Translations under genes and position numbers: made by a program
Shown here: positions 1-10,700 of the stretch, one piece after another
Numbering within the stretch: the stretch's first letter is position 1
Layout of the letters: each line of letters starts with the position of its first letter
NCBI RefSeq assembly: GCF_002192255.1
Contig: NZ_CP021768.1
Location: 2,932,001 to 2,996,000, forward strand
Direction: 5' to 3'
Length of the DNA stretch: 64,000 nt
DNA from: Stenotrophomonas sp. WZN-1
GTDB taxonomy: Bacteria; Pseudomonadota; Gammaproteobacteria; Xanthomonadales; Xanthomonadaceae
Notes under the pieces: generated by a model
Told to the model about the DNA's origin: nothing
Databases searched by the model: none
Seen by the model: the letters and a program-made list of their open reading frames with translations, nothing else

Positions 1-177
1 GCAGTCCACCGCCCACTCGTCACCGAGCAGGTCGGTCGGTTCGGCGAATTCCAGCCGGGCATCGGCGCGCGGCGTACCGGGGTCGACCGCACTCAGGCGC
101 ACGCCCATGCCGGGCACGCCCTCGCGTTCGATCAACTTGCGGAAATGGGTCTGGGCAGTGTCGGAGATCTGGATCAT
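1..177 (-). CDS. nfuA: Fe-S biogenesis protein NfuA, N-terminal part (runs off the window)
   Basis: Only the first 59 codons are in the window; the gene continues beyond base 1. The translation starts [12 protein letters not shown] and continues with the A-type-carrier-like N-terminal domain of NfuA, which binds apo-target proteins and precedes the C-terminal Nfu domain carrying the cluster-binding CXXC (outside the window). The ATG at 177 is preceded by a TAGAAT -10 box ending only 6 nt upstream, so the mRNA is probably leaderless and no ribosome binding site is expected. An IscA/ErpA-type protein would also match this short piece, but the spacing and N-terminus fit NfuA better. Confidence 0.8.
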   Translation of the reverse strand, partial: MIQISDTAQTHFRKLIEREGVPGMGVRLSAVDPGTPRADARLEFAEPTDLLGDEWAVDC

Positions 178-183
178 CAGGCT

Positions 184-189
184 ATTCTA
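184..189 (-). promoter_or_regulatory. -10 box of nfuA, leaderless arrangement
   Basis: On the minus strand GCTAGAAT is followed by 6 nt and then the nfuA ATG. A start site at the usual 6-8 nt after the -10 would fall on the A of the start codon. The same arrangement is seen before metX at 36621. Confidence 0.5.
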
Positions 190-267
190 GCCAAGTAAGC
201 GTCAGCCGCTCATTCGGTTTATACACCGTCCGGCGCATTGTTCAGTCAACACGAGGTGGAGATTCCC

Positions 268-618
268 ATGGCCGACCTGATTCCACTGGCCCAGGCCCGT
301 TGCGTGCCACGCAAAGGCAGCGACCACAAGCTCGGCGAAGCCCGCCTGGCCGAACTGCTGCCGCAGGTTCCCGGCTGGGAGCTGAGCGAGGGCGGCCAGG
401 CGCTGCTGCGCACCTTCCGCTTCAAGAACTACTACGCCACCATGGCCTTCGTGAACGCGCTGGCCTGGATTGCCCACCACGAGGACCATCACCCGGACCT
501 GGGCGTGCACTACGATCGCGCGGTCGTGCGCTTTTCCACCCACGACGTGGGCGGCCTGAGCGAGAACGACTTCATCTGCGCGGCAAAGACTTCGGCCCTG
601 ACGGAGCAACTGCCATGA
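268..618 (+). CDS. phhB: pterin-4a-carbinolamine dehydratase
   Basis: The 116-residue protein dehydrates 4a-hydroxytetrahydrobiopterin, regenerating the cofactor of phenylalanine hydroxylase in the cytosol. The active-site histidine cluster of the family is visible as HHEDHHPD (His70, 71, 74, 75), followed by the conserved strand [16 protein letters not shown]. Length is normal for the family. I chose the ATG at 268 rather than the in-frame TTG at 238 because a good ribosome site (GAGGTGGAG) sits just upstream and the homologous N-terminus starts there. Its TGA overlaps the ATG of the next gene (ATGA), so the two are probably cotranslated. The phhA partner is not in this window. Confidence 0.93.
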   Translation: MADLIPLAQARCVPRKGSDHKLGEARLAELLPQVPGWELSEGGQALLRTFRFKNYYATMAFVNALAWIAHHEDHHPDLGVHYDRAVVRFSTHDVGGLSENDFICAAKTSALTEQLP

Positions 619-1031
619 ACGTACGTTTGCTGAGCCTGTCCCTGATCGCTGCGACCGGCCTGGCCGGCTGTGGCGCGTCCGAACCGCCTGCACCGCCACC
701 GCCGCCGCCGACCGAAGTGGCCGCGGTGAAGACGCCACCGCCGCAGTACCCGCTGGAACTGGCCTGCATGGGCGTGGGTGGCACCAGCACTTTCAAGGTG
801 ACCATCGGCACCGACGGCAAGCCGAGCGAGGTGGCGCTGCTGACCGGCGCCGGCAACCCGCAGCTGGACGAGCTGGCCAAGACCGCCGTGCAGGGCTGGC
901 AGTTCAATGCCGCCACCCGCAACGGCCAGCCGGTGCCGGCCACCATCCAGGTGCCGGTCAGCTTCAACCCGCCGCAGCCGAAGCCGGACCAGTGCTTCGC
1001 CATCGAAGAACGCCTGCGCCGCGGCGGCTGA
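615..1031 (+). CDS. TonB C-terminal-domain lipoprotein
   Basis: A 138-residue predicted lipoprotein: signal sequence with lipobox LAGC (Cys19), then a proline run, then about 75 residues resembling the TonB C-terminal fold ([38 protein letters not shown]). The lack of the TonB N-terminal membrane anchor and long periplasmic spanning region means it is not a standard TonB; the family is usually annotated as energy transducer TonB. It overlaps phhB by 4 nt. What it contacts at the membrane cannot be told from the sequence. A GC-rich hairpin without a U-run (about 1077-1103) follows. Confidence 0.75.
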   Translation: MNVRLLSLSLIAATGLAGCGASEPPAPPPPPPTEVAAVKTPPPQYPLELACMGVGGTSTFKVTIGTDGKPSEVALLTGAGNPQLDELAKTAVQGWQFNAATRNGQPVPATIQVPVSFNPPQPKPDQCFAIEERLRRGG

Positions 1032-1129
1032 TCGCGCGCACCCCGACGAGGCCAGCCGACGCCCGCCTCGCCCTCGCCGCCCCGGCCCTGCCCGGGGCGG
1101 TCGTCTGTTGACCAGGATCGCGTCGGTAG

Positions 1130-1939
1130 ATGCTGCAGATTCCCCCCGAAAACATCTGGATCGCGCTGGCGGTCACCCTCGCGGCCGGCCTCGCCACCGC
1201 GATCGGCAGCCTGCTGGTGCTGTTCTCGCGCCGGCCCAACCCGCGCCTGCTGGCCTTCGGCCTGGCCTTCGCCGGCGGCGCGATGGTCTATGTGTCGCTG
1301 TCGGAGATCCTCAACAAGTCCATTGCGTCGTTCGCACTGGCCTATGGCGAGCGCACTGGATTCACCTACGGCACCCTGGCCTTCCTGCTGGGCGTGATCG
1401 TGATCGTGCTGATCGACCACTTCATTCCGAACCCGCATGACAGCCTGGACAAGCAGGACCCGGCGTTCCGCGAGAACAGCCGCGAGTACCTGAAGCGCGT
1501 CGCCCTGCTGACCTCGATCGCGATCACTGCGCACAATTTCCCGGAAGGGCTCGCAACGTTCTTCGCGACGCTGGAGAGCCCGTCGGTGGGCATGCCGCTG
1601 GCCTTCGCCATCGCCATCCACAACATCCCCGAGGGCATCGCCATTGCGGTGCCGGTGTACTTCGCCACCCAGAACAAGTTCTATGCGTTCAGCGCCAGCC
1701 TGCTGTCGGGCCTGGCCGAACCGGTGGGCGCGGCGCTGGGCTACTGGCTGCTGTCCGGATCACTGTCGCACGCCACGTTCGGCTGGGTGTTCGGGCTGAT
1801 CGCCGGCGTGATGGTGTTCCTGGCGCTGGATGAGCTGCTGCCGGCGGCCAAGCGCTATGCGAAGGGCCACGAGACGGTTTATGGACTGGTCGCAGGCATG
1901 GGCACGCTGGCGATCAGCCTGGTGTTGTTCAAGTGGTGA
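1130..1939 (+). CDS. zupT: zinc transporter ZupT (ZIP family)
   Basis: A 269-residue inner-membrane protein with eight hydrophobic segments that imports divalent cations, chiefly zinc. The two ZIP signature helices are clear: HNFPEG (His135, Glu139) and HNIPEG (His164, Glu168), the intramembrane metal-binding residues of the family. A short hydrophilic loop (about residues 98-122) between the third and fourth segments corresponds to the variable cytoplasmic loop. Length matches bacterial ZupT. It stands alone on the plus strand, and no Zur-type palindrome is obvious in the short upstream gap. Confidence 0.93.
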   Translation: MLQIPPENIWIALAVTLAAGLATAIGSLLVLFSRRPNPRLLAFGLAFAGGAMVYVSLSEILNKSIASFALAYGERTGFTYGTLAFLLGVIVIVLIDHFIPNPHDSLDKQDPAFRENSREYLKRVALLTSIAITAHNFPEGLATFFATLESPSVGMPLAFAIAIHNIPEGIAIAVPVYFATQNKFYAFSASLLSGLAEPVGAALGYWLLSGSLSHATFGWVFGLIAGVMVFLALDELLPAAKRYAKGHETVYGLVAGMGTLAISLVLFKW

Positions 1940-1956
1940 GCGGACCGGCAAGCCGC

Positions 1957-1979
1957 ATCCATGCTTGGCGTGGAACTAC
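1957..1979. repeat. decayed SMAG-type palindrome
   Basis: This 23-nt palindrome differs at only three positions from the intact copy at 52560-52582 (ATCCACGC-ATGG-CGTGGAT-CTAC). It sits just after zupT. Confidence 0.5.
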
Positions 1980-2037
1980 TGCCCCCAGGTAACGCCAGGC
2001 CGTGCCCGACGGCAGTGACCGGCGCCCGGCGCCACTT

Positions 2038-3012
2038 TCAGCGCAGCCGATCCAACGCCTCGACCAGCTCATCGGCCAGCGGCGCGTTCAGCACGTAGGG
2101 GCTCTTGCCGTCGTCCAGCGCGAACTCCAGCGAGGCCGCGTGCAGGAACAGGCGCTTCAGCCCGATCTGCTCACGAAGCCGCTTGTTGACCGCAGGATCG
2201 CCGTATTTGTCATCACCGGCCACCGGATGCCCCAGATGCTGGGCATGCACGCGGATCTGGTGGGTACGGCCGGTCTCGATGCGCACTTCGCAGTAGGAAT
2301 GACCACCGCGACGCTCCAGCACCCGGAAGTGGCTGATCGATTCCTTGCCGATCGCATTGACTTGCACATGGCGCTCGCCGCCCTGGCGCAGGCCCACGTG
2401 CAGTGGCGCATCGACCGTCATCACGCCGTCGGGCATGCGCCCGGCCAGCAGGGTCAGGTAGCGCTTGCGGATGCCGGCGCCGTGGTCTTCACGCAGCAGC
2501 GCCTGCAGCTCGCTCAGCGCCGAGCGCTTCTTGGCGACGATCAGCAGGCCCGACGTGTCGCGATCCAACCGGTGGACCAGCTCCAGGGTCTGCCCCGGGC
2601 GCAGGGCGCGCAGGGTCTCGATGGCACCGAAACTGATGCCGCTGCCGCCGTGGCTGGCTACGCCGGTGGGCTTGTTCAGGGCCAGCAGACGGGCATCCTC
2701 GAACACGATGGCCTGCTCCAGGCGGCGCATGAACGCCTCCGGCGGAGCGGCCTTGTCTCCTTCTTCGCTGAGACGCACCGGCGGCACACGCACCTCATCG
2801 CCCGCCTCCAGCTTGCGTTCGGCCTTGGCGCGGCCACCATTCACCCGCACCTGGCCGCTGCGCACCAGCTTGTAGACCAGGCTGCGCGGGGCGCCCTTCA
2901 GCTGGCCGAGGAGGAAGTTGTCCAGGCGCTGGCCGGCGCGGTCGGCAGGAACGGTGATCATGCGCACGGAAGGCTTGTCGCCAGCGGGTTTGGTCGGGTC
3001 TTGGGCAGTCAT
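2038..3012 (-). CDS. rluC: 23S rRNA pseudouridine synthase RluC
   Basis: A 324-residue pseudouridine synthase of the RluA family. Residues about 26-75 form an S4 RNA-binding domain (GQRLDNFLLGQLKG...). The catalytic domain carries HRLDRDTSG with catalytic Asp150. RluC modifies U955, U2504 and U2580 of 23S rRNA in E. coli, and the divergent placement against rne is the same as in E. coli, which favours RluC over RluD or RluA. The ATG at 3012 (MTAQDPTK) was chosen; in-frame codons further upstream run through the rne leader and lack family similarity. A short -10-like CAGAAT lies close to the start. Confidence 0.92.
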   Translation of the reverse strand: MTAQDPTKPAGDKPSVRMITVPADRAGQRLDNFLLGQLKGAPRSLVYKLVRSGQVRVNGGRAKAERKLEAGDEVRVPPVRLSEEGDKAAPPEAFMRRLEQAIVFEDARLLALNKPTGVASHGGSGISFGAIETLRALRPGQTLELVHRLDRDTSGLLIVAKKRSALSELQALLREDHGAGIRKRYLTLLAGRMPDGVMTVDAPLHVGLRQGGERHVQVNAIGKESISHFRVLERRGGHSYCEVRIETGRTHQIRVHAQHLGHPVAGDDKYGDPAVNKRLREQIGLKRLFLHAASLEFALDDGKSPYVLNAPLADELVEALDRLR

Positions 3013-3419
3013 CAGGCTGTTTATTCTGTTACACTCGGGGGGCGAGATAAGGGATTGATTTCGTTGGAAGTTACTCAGGGCCAGAAGCCCAGCTTCCGAC
3101 GAATCCGGCACAGTGCGCGACCACCGCCCGCGGGGCGGCCATGTTAGCGGCTCACCGGCCTTCCCGGCCATCGCCGGATGCCTGACACGCAACCGTGCTG
3201 AACATGTCCCGCGTGGCGCTCCAGCCTGGCTGACAGCTGCCTGCGGCCTGTAACACCCCAAAACCCATAAGAGTGAAGCGCTCCCGCGGCCTGCCGTGGT
3301 GTCGTAGCGCTGGAAACCCAAGCCGCCCTCCCCGCGCTTGCGCGAATGGGCGGCGAACCGTGTCCAGAGGCGAAACCCCATGGCGTTCCGCGCGGTAGCC
3401 GCTTGCGAGGAACGCAACA
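3013..3419. other. long rluC-rne intergenic region with the probable rne 5' leader
   Basis: These 407 bp separate the divergent rluC and rne starts. No credible gene is present. In E. coli the corresponding region holds the rne promoters and a 361-nt leader whose stem-loops are bound by RNase E for autoregulation. Here several GC-rich inverted repeats are visible, for example CCGGCC/GGCC near 3155-3175 and paired AGCGCT around 3280-3320, consistent with a structured leader. I cannot place the promoters with confidence. Confidence 0.5.
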
Positions 3420-6400
3420 ATGAAGCGAATGCTGATCAACGCCACGCAGGCTGAAGAGCTGCGTGTTGCCATCGTGGATGGCCAGTCGTTGTATGACATC
3501 GACATCGAGCAGCCGTCGAAGGAACAGAAGAAGTCCAACATCTACAAGGGCCGGATCTTCCGCATCGAGCCCTCGCTGGAAGCCGCCTTCGTCGAGTACG
3601 GCGGTGGCCGCCATGGCTTCCTGCCGCTGAAGGAAATCTCCCGCGACTACTTCCAGGCCGGTGTCGACCACAACAAGGCTGGCATCCGCGAGCTGCTGAA
3701 GGAAGGCCAGGAAATCGTCGTCCAGGTGGACAAGGAAGAGCGCGGCAACAAGGGCGCCGCCCTGACCACGTTCATCTCCCTGGCCGGCCGCTACATGGTG
3801 CTGATGCCGAACTCGCCGAGCGCGGGCGGTGTCTCCCGTCGCATCGAAGGCGAAGACCGGGCCGCCCTCAAGGACGCCCTGGACAAGCTGAACATCCCCG
3901 ACGACATGGGCGTGATCATCCGCACCGCCGGCGTCGGCCGCGATGCGGAAGAGCTGCAGTGGGACCTTGACTACCTGCTCAACGTCTGGCGCGCCATCGC
4001 CGAAGCCGCGCTGAGCAAGCCGGCCCCGTTCCTGATCTACCAGGAATCGCGCCTGATCGTGCGCGCACTGCGTGACTACCTGCGCGCCGACATCGGCGAG
4101 ATCCTGGTGGACACCGAGGAGATGTACGAGCACGCCCGCGAGTTCATGCAGCAGGTGATGCCACAGACCCTGCGCAAGCTCAAGCATTACAAGGACGACA
4201 TCCCGCTGTTCAACCGCTTCCAGATCGAATCGCAGATCGAAGGTGCCTACGAGCGCAACGTGCGCTTGCCGTCGGGCGGCTCGATCGTGGTCGACCAGAC
4301 CGAAGCACTGACCGCGGTCGACGTGAACTCCTCGCGCGCCACCAAGGGCAGCGACATCGAGGACACCGCGTTCCAGACCAACCTGGAAGCGGCCGAGGAA
4401 GTGGCCCGCCAGCTGCGCCTGCGCGACCTGGGCGGCCTGGTGGTGATCGACTTCATCGACATGGCCTCCAACAAGCACCAGCGCGAAGTCGAGAACCGCC
4501 TCGCCAACGCGCTGAAGTACGACCGTGCCCGCGTCCAGGTCGGCCGCATCTCGCGCTTCGGCCTGCTGGAAATGAGCCGCCAGCGCCTGCGCCCGAGCCT
4601 GGGTGAATCCAGCCAGATCGTCTGCCCGCGTTGCGACGGCCACGGCCGCATGCGCAGCGTCGAGTCGCTGTCGCTGTCGATCATCCGCGTCGCCGAAGAG
4701 CACGCGATGAAGGAGAACACCGGGCAGGTGCTGGTCCAGGCCCCGGTGGAGATCGCCAATTACCTGCTGAACGAGAAGCGCAGCGCCCTGCGCGAGATCG
4801 AACAGCGCCACGAAGCGCCGATCGTGATCGTCGCCGACGAGCAGCTGCACACCCCGCACTACACCGTCACCCGCCTGCGCGAGAACGAGCTGGGTGAAGA
4901 GAGCAACAAGCCCAGCTACCAGCGCGGCACCCCGCGCAAGCTGCCGGTGCACGCCCTGACCAAGGGCCAGCTGAACATCCCGCCGCCGGCGGTGACCCAG
5001 GTCAAGCACACCTCCCCCGCCCCGGTGCGCGAGGAAGTGGAGCCGGCCGCAGCGGCCCCGGCCCCGGTCGTGGCAGCGCCGGTTGCAGCGGCCCCGAGCG
5101 GCGGCGTGATCGGTTGGCTCAAGCGCGTGTTCGGTGGCGAACCGGCGCCGGCACCGGCACCGGCGGCCCCTGTCGCCCGCCAGCAGCAGGACGGCGGCCG
5201 CAAGGACCGCAACAAGGATCGCAACAAGGACCGCAAGGATCGCCGCGACGACAACCGTGGCAACGGCGGCAACGGCAATGCGCAGCAGCAGAAGGATGGC
5301 GGCAACCGCAAGGAGCGCGGTGAGCAGCGCAAGGATGGCCGCAACGGCAATGCCCAGCAGCAGCCGCAGCAGGGCAAGCAGAAGGAGCCGCAGCAGAAGG
5401 ACGGCCAGCAGCCGCAGCAGCAGAACAAGCCGCGCAACGAGCAGCAGGGCCAGAACCAGAACCAGCAGCAGCCGAAGCTGAAGCAGCCCAAGCAGCCGCG
5501 CCAGCAGCAGGAGGGTGACAAGCCGGCCGAGAAGCCGCAGCGCAGCCCCGCCGAAGCACCGGCCGAGGCCGTGACCGCAGCTGCCGCCGTGGCCGCCACG
5601 GCGGTCGCCGCCAACGTGGTGACCGCTCAGGAAGCCACTGCGCCGGTGGCGCCGGTTGCACCGGCAACCTCCGCTCCGGCGGAAGCCACTGCACCGGCCG
5701 ACACCACTGCCAACGCGGGCAATGAGGCCGAGGCGATTGCCGTGACCGGTGAAGAGGCTGCCCTCGACGCCAACGGCGAGCAGGCCGGTGAAGGCGCGAC
5801 CCGCCGCCGCCGTGGCCGTCGCGGTGGCCGTCGCCGTCGTCGTGGAGGCGGCGAGAACGCTGCCGGCAACGACGGCCTGGGCGATGACCAGGACGACGCG
5901 GACGACAGTGATGACGCCGATGCCGCTGATGTCGCCGAGCCGAGCAACGACAGCGCTGCTGGGGCCACTCCGGTCGCCGCTGCTCAGCCGGCCCGTTCGC
6001 AGCCGGAATTCGATTTCGATGACGAAACCGAACCGACCGCTGCCGAAGCCGAGAAGCCGGCCCGCGCCGCCGCCGCTGTTGTCGCCGCGCCGGTCGCGGT
6101 GGTGAGCAGCGCCGTGGTCGATGCCCCTGCGCCGATCGTGGCCGAGGTACAGGCTCCGGTCGAAACCGTGGCCAAGGCCGAACCGGCGGCGTCGCCGGTG
6201 CAGACCAGCATGCTCGATGCCATCGACGCTGCGACCCCGGCCCAGCCGGTGGTAGCGGCAGCCCCGGCGGTCGAAGCGAAGCCGGTGGTGGTTGAGGTTG
6301 CCCCGGTCGCTGAAGCCACTCCGGTTGTCGAAGTGAAGCCGGTCGTGGCCGAGACCGCTCCGATCGTGGAATCGAAGCCGCAGGTTGTTGAAGCGGCCCC

Positions 6401-6692
6401 GGTGGTTGAAACCCAGCCGGTGGCGGTCGAGGTTGCCCCGGTGGTGGAGGCCGCTCCCGCGGTTGAAGCCAAGCCGGTCGTCGAGACCGCACCGGTCGCC
6501 GAACAGCCGGTTGCTCCGGTGGCGGTCGAAGCTGCGCCGGTGGAAGCCGCTGCCCCGGTCGCCGAGGCGGTGGTCACGCCGTCGATCGATCCGGTCGCCG
6601 ATGGCCACGCCGACGCCGCCGCGCAGGCCGCCGAAGCCAAGGCCGAGGAAGAAGACGAAGACGCCGCCAAGCGCATGCCGCCGGCGAACTGA
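3420..6692 (+). CDS. rne: ribonuclease E
   Basis: A 1090-residue endoribonuclease that starts most mRNA decay and matures rRNA and tRNA. The N-terminal catalytic half is well conserved: S1 domain about residues 35-120 ([16 protein letters not shown]), 5' sensor, DNase I-like domain with catalytic Asp301 (TAVDVNSS) and Asp344 (VVIDFID), and the zinc-link CPRC (Cys402, Cys405). The C-terminal half (about 520-1090) is low complexity: a Q/N/K/R-rich section, an arginine-rich [17 protein letters not shown] box, an acidic stretch, and a long A/P/V/E section with repeated KPVV, APVVE motifs, as expected for the disordered degradosome scaffold. The ATG at 3420 follows GAGGAACGCAACA. A strong terminator follows. 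Confidence 0.97.
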   Translation: MKRMLINATQAEELRVAIVDGQSLYDIDIEQPSKEQKKSNIYKGRIFRIEPSLEAAFVEYGGGRHGFLPLKEISRDYFQAGVDHNKAGIRELLKEGQEIVVQVDKEERGNKGAALTTFISLAGRYMVLMPNSPSAGGVSRRIEGEDRAALKDALDKLNIPDDMGVIIRTAGVGRDAEELQWDLDYLLNVWRAIAEAALSKPAPFLIYQESRLIVRALRDYLRADIGEILVDTEEMYEHAREFMQQVMPQTLRKLKHYKDDIPLFNRFQIESQIEGAYERNVRLPSGGSIVVDQTEALTAVDVNSSRATKGSDIEDTAFQTNLEAAEEVARQLRLRDLGGLVVIDFIDMASNKHQREVENRLANALKYDRARVQVGRISRFGLLEMSRQRLRPSLGESSQIVCPRCDGHGRMRSVESLSLSIIRVAEEHAMKENTGQVLVQAPVEIANYLLNEKRSALREIEQRHEAPIVIVADEQLHTPHYTVTRLRENELGEESNKPSYQRGTPRKLPVHALTKGQLNIPPPAVTQVKHTSPAPVREEVEPAAAAPAPVVAAPVAAAPSGGVIGWLKRVFGGEPAPAPAPAAPVARQQQDGGRKDRNKDRNKDRKDRRDDNRGNGGNGNAQQQKDGGNRKERGEQRKDGRNGNAQQQPQQGKQKEPQQKDGQQPQQQNKPRNEQQGQNQNQQQPKLKQPKQPRQQQEGDKPAEKPQRSPAEAPAEAVTAAAAVAATAVAANVVTAQEATAPVAPVAPATSAPAEATAPADTTANAGNEAEAIAVTGEEAALDANGEQAGEGATRRRRGRRGGRRRRRGGGENAAGNDGLGDDQDDADDSDDADAADVAEPSNDSAAGATPVAAAQPARSQPEFDFDDETEPTAAEAEKPARAAAAVVAAPVAVVSSAVVDAPAPIVAEVQAPVETVAKAEPAASPVQTSMLDAIDAATPAQPVVAAAPAVEAKPVVVEVAPVAEATPVVEVKPVVAETAPIVESKPQVVEAAPVVETQPVAVEVAPVVEAAPAVEAKPVVETAPVAEQPVAPVAVEAAPVEAAAPVAEAVVTPSIDPVADGHADAAAQAAEAKAEEEDEDAAKRMPPAN

Positions 6693-6717
6693 TCGCGCCT
6701 TGATCGCGTAGAAAGCG

Positions 6718-6755
6718 AAACGGCGGGGATCGATGATCCCCGCCGTTTTTGTTTG
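6718..6755 (+). terminator. intrinsic terminator of rne
   Basis: A perfect 14-bp stem (AAACGGCGGGGATC / GATCCCCGCCGTTT) with a 3-nt loop, followed by a U-rich tract. Confidence 0.9.
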
Positions 6756-6780
6756 TGCGTCGGGCGCGTGCAGCGCTCTG

Positions 6781-6857
6781 GTAGAGGCAAACCTTGGTTG
6801 GCGCCGTTGTTGGAGCGAACGCGGACACGCCCGTGCCAACCAAGGTTGGCACCTGCC
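6781..6857. repeat. pair of SMAG-type palindromes
   Basis: The first copy begins with GTAG at 6781 and contains CCTTGGTTGG; the second is GTGCCAACCAAGGTTGGCAC at 6833-6852. They lie between the convergent rne and EEP-enzyme genes, a typical place for REP-like elements. Confidence 0.65.
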
Positions 6858-6863
6858 AGGACA

Positions 6864-7748
6864 TCAGCGCGCCGGCGCGAACTGCAGGCGGGTCCACACG
6901 CCGTAGTGGTCCGAGGCCCAGCGACCGTTGTCATCGGGCTGGTCAAACAGCAGCTTCGCCTCGCGCGCGACCATCCCGTCCTGCTGGAAGAAGATGTGGT
7001 CGATCCGCGAGGGCGCCTGGTAATAATGCCGATTCAAGGTGCTCACGCCGGCCAGGTCGGTGTTGACGTGCACGCTGCCGTAGCTGTCGCCGTAATGGCT
7101 GCGCAGCTCGCTCAGGTCGCCGGCATCCACCAGTGCGTTGAAGTCGCCGGCAATCACCACCGGTGCATCGGCTGAGGTGGTGGCGATGAAGCGCAGCAGG
7201 TCCTCAACCTGGGCACGACGGATGCGCTGGCCATTCTCGTCGCTGCGCTCGTTGAGATGCGTGGCATAGACGTTCACCGGCGTGCCGTCGACGTCGATGC
7301 GCAGGTGAGCCACCGTGCGGTAGTCGTCCAACGGCAGCAGCAGATGATCCCCCTGGGCGAGGATCGGCCGCCGGGTCAGCAACGCATTGCCGTAGCGCTT
7401 CGGTGCGCCCACCGGATCGGTGGACACGAACACGTACTTGTAGCCGAGTTGGCTGGCCAGCCATTGCGCCTGGTTGCGCACGTTGCGCCGCTGGATCACT
7501 TCCTGCAGCGCGATGGCGTCGGGCTGCAGGCGCTTGAGTTCGGCCAGGATGGTCCGGCGGCGGCTCGGCCAATCCTCGCGGTCGTGATGCAGGTTGAAGG
7601 TCACCATGCTCATGCCTGGCGCGGTGGCGACGTCAGCCGCTGTCGCGGCGGCTGGCTCGGCCGCCATCACGGCACCCGGCAATGCCAATGCAATGGCCAG
7701 CCCCAGGGCGCGCACCGTCGCGCGCACCCGCTCCCCCTGTTGCTTCAT
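6864..7748 (-). CDS. exported endonuclease/exonuclease/phosphatase (EEP) family protein
   Basis: A 294-residue protein with a signal peptide (cleavage likely after AVMA, about residue 29) and a complete EEP fold: QEV metal-binding Glu, YATHLNER, GDFNAL and the closing SDHYGVW. Members cleave phosphodiesters in nucleic acids or lipids, or remove phosphates; the substrate cannot be read from the sequence. It is the last gene of the carbohydrate operon, starting 2 bp after the stop of the discoidin hydrolase, so it is probably cotranscribed. I chose MKQQGERV at 7748 because it gives a proper signal peptide; the in-frame extension upstream lies inside the preceding gene. Confidence 0.85.
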   Translation of the reverse strand: MKQQGERVRATVRALGLAIALALPGAVMAAEPAAATAADVATAPGMSMVTFNLHHDREDWPSRRRTILAELKRLQPDAIALQEVIQRRNVRNQAQWLASQLGYKYVFVSTDPVGAPKRYGNALLTRRPILAQGDHLLLPLDDYRTVAHLRIDVDGTPVNVYATHLNERSDENGQRIRRAQVEDLLRFIATTSADAPVVIAGDFNALVDAGDLSELRSHYGDSYGSVHVNTDLAGVSTLNRHYYQAPSRIDHIFFQQDGMVAREAKLLFDQPDDNGRWASDHYGVWTRLQFAPAR

Positions 7749-7750
7749 CG

Positions 7751-10700
7751 TTACTGCCCCTTGCGCTCGGCGCGGCGCACCGCGCTCGGCACGTCGATCT
7801 CGACCCGCGCCGGCAACTGGTGCACGTGCAGTTCCTTGTTGACCCACTCGGCCGCTTCGCCGTTGATGGTCGCCTCGCCCGGATCGCCCACATACGGCCA
7901 CGGCAGCACCACGCCACCGACCGGCGGCACCAGGCCCGGCTGCACCTCCAGCACCAGCTGCTTGTCGCTGCGCTGCAGGCGGTAGTTGAGCTGGCCCTGC
8001 GGCGTGCGCAGGCCCTGCACCGCGATGCCCTCGCCCTGCAGCCAGGCGGTCGGGATGCCGGCGGCCAGCACCAGTGCATCGTCCATGTCACGGCTGTAGG
8101 CGAACATGTCCAGGGCCGAGCGCACGAAGTCCGAGGCCACCCAGGCATGCGGCAGGTCACCGACGAAGAACGGCTTGCGTGGCGTGCGCGAAACCACTTC
8201 GGCCCACTGGTTCCAGGCCTGCGGCGCACGGTCCTTGAAGAAGAACTCGGTCGCCTGCCAGGCGCGATCACGCCAGCCCAGGCGGACAAAGGCAGCTACG
8301 TTGCGCCACTCATAGGGCGTGTAGTCCTTCCACTCGCGCTTGCCATCGCGACGGGCCACGAACTCCTTCCAGTAGCGCTCGAAGGTTGCGTCCAACGCCT
8401 GCTGCGGGAGGCGCCCCTGCTCACCGCCCGGGGCCAGCGCGATGGTGGTCGAGGTCGCATCGAAATCGCCCAGCTCGGCCGAGCCTGGCAGGTAATCGAT
8501 GTTGTGCTGCTGCATCGCCGACAGCAGCGAAGCCTGCAGGTCATCACGGAACTGGTCACGCGATTCGGCGATCTGCATCGCCTCGACCTTGCCCAGCTGG
8601 GCCGCCAGCGATGCCGCATCCTTGTAGCCGCGCAACGCCCAGAAATTGTCCCAGTACGAATGCATCGGCTTGGCCGAATAGCCTTCGTGGCTGATCGAGG
8701 CCGGCATCATCCCGTAGAACGCCGGATTGCGTGCACGATTCTCGTCCGTGCGCTCGCTGGCGCGCAGCTGCTCCATGTAGCGGTAGGCGCCCTGCACATG
8801 CGGCCACATCAGCTCCGCAAAGGTGCTGTCACCGGTATAACGCCCATATTCGGCAATGCTGTAGATCAGCTCGCCATGGCTGTCGTTCTCCGGTACCGGG
8901 TCGCTGCCACGTGCATCGACACAGCACGGCACCTTCCCGTTCTCGAACTGGTAAGGCGCATACCAGTTGATGTAGTCGCGCACGGCATCGCTGCGCCCCA
9001 TGCGCAGCAGGCCTTCGGAAATCATCGCGCCATCGCGGATCCAGCTGCGCGCGTACGAGCGCGTGCCTGGTTGCAGGCGTGGGCCAACCCGCGAGATCAG
9101 CATGTGCGCCACTGCGGTACGCAGGGTGTCGACCAGTGCCTGGCCCGCAGCCGGCACCTGCAACGAGACCACGCCCAGCTTCTGCCGCCACTGCTCGGCC
9201 ACCTGCGCCTGTGCCTTGGCCACGTCCAGTGCCTGTGGCGCCCAACCACCGGTCTGCGGCAGCACCACCGCCACTTCGCGGCTCTGGCCGGGTTCCAGCT
9301 TGATCGTATACAGCAGCGCACCGGACGCCATGCCGGTGCTGTCCTTCACCGCCGTGCTGGCCGGGTACTTTCCGGACGCCAGATGCATCGCATCGAGCTT
9401 GCCATCGAACGTGCTGGCGAAGCGGGCATCCGGCACCTGCAGCGGATAGATGCGCGGCTCGCCATTGATGCGCACCAGCTGTTCGCCCACATCCAGCGCA
9501 TCGATGCGGCTGAAGCCGCCGACGGTGTTGAGGAACTGGGTCGGCGGATTGACCTGCCACGGCCGGATCGCCAGCGCCAGGGTGTATTCATGCGCCACCT
9601 TGTCCGGATTGCTCAGCCGATAGCGACCGATCAACTGCGCGCGCTCCGGCGTGCCCTGCACGAAGCTGGTCACCGCCAGGCCTGCCTTCTCATGCACCCA
9701 GTCGACGTTGGCGATCGGCAGGTAGTGATCCTGCAGCGACTGGGTGATGGCCACCTTCGACCAGTCCAGCAGCTTGCCGTCGAGGCGGATGAACGGCTCG
9801 ATGCTGAAGCTGCCCTTGGCCGGCTCCAGCGCACCGTCTTCGCTGATCAGCGCCTGTTCCTGGCCGCCATCGAGGCCGAGCAGGGTCCAGTACGGCTGTT
9901 CGCCCATATACGCACGTGGCAGCGAGCCGCGCGGCAGGTCGGCCGCCACCGAGGACAGGAATGCGTTAGGCGTGGCGGCGAAGGCCAGCGGCTTGAGCGT
10001 GATGTCACGGATGCCATAGCGCCAGTTCGGGCCATCGAGCAGATCGAAGCGCACGTAGCGCGCGTCGGTATCCGGCAGCGCCAGCCAGTCGCGACCACCC
10101 GCGCCGCCGGTCACCTCGCGCACGGTGCGCCAGTCCCGGCCATCCTCGGAGGTCCGCACGGTGTAGCGGTTGGCTTCCAGGTTCGGCAGCCAGTCGATCA
10201 CCGCACCACCGATCTCGCGGCTCTTGTGCAGGTCCAGGCTGATGGTCTGCTGCTTGACCCCGCCACTGATCCAGAACGTGTCGCCCTTGCCATCGATCAT
10301 GCGGTCCTGCAGCGCGGTGGCGGTATCGGCGATCACCGATGGCACCAGCGCCGAATCATCCTGCGGCGGCAGGCCCTGCAGGGTCAGCTTGTCGAAGCAC
10401 ACCGTGCCGCGGCCACCGACCTTGCTGTAGATCGTGAACTCGACCGCGGCGCTGCCTGCCATCTCCTTCTCGGGCGACGGCCCCCACGCCTTGTCGATCT
10501 GGCGACGCCGGTACTCGACCGGCGTCCACGCCTTGGGGAAGCTGTAGCCCGGGCGGTTGACCCACCAGACATTGTCGCCGCTGGCGTCGATCAGCTTGAA
10601 CTGCAGGTCGTTGGCCGGCGAATCACCGCGCAGCTGGAAGCCGAAACGGTAGTTGACCGGGTAGTCGATGTTCAGCGCGCGGCGGATGCCGACGTAGCCG

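Noticed and set aside
3144..6839. A 1231-codon open frame on the minus strand opposite rne
   Set aside because: It mirrors the codon pattern of rne, has repetitive His/Arg/Gly/Leu content and no recognisable domain; high GC makes long antisense frames common.
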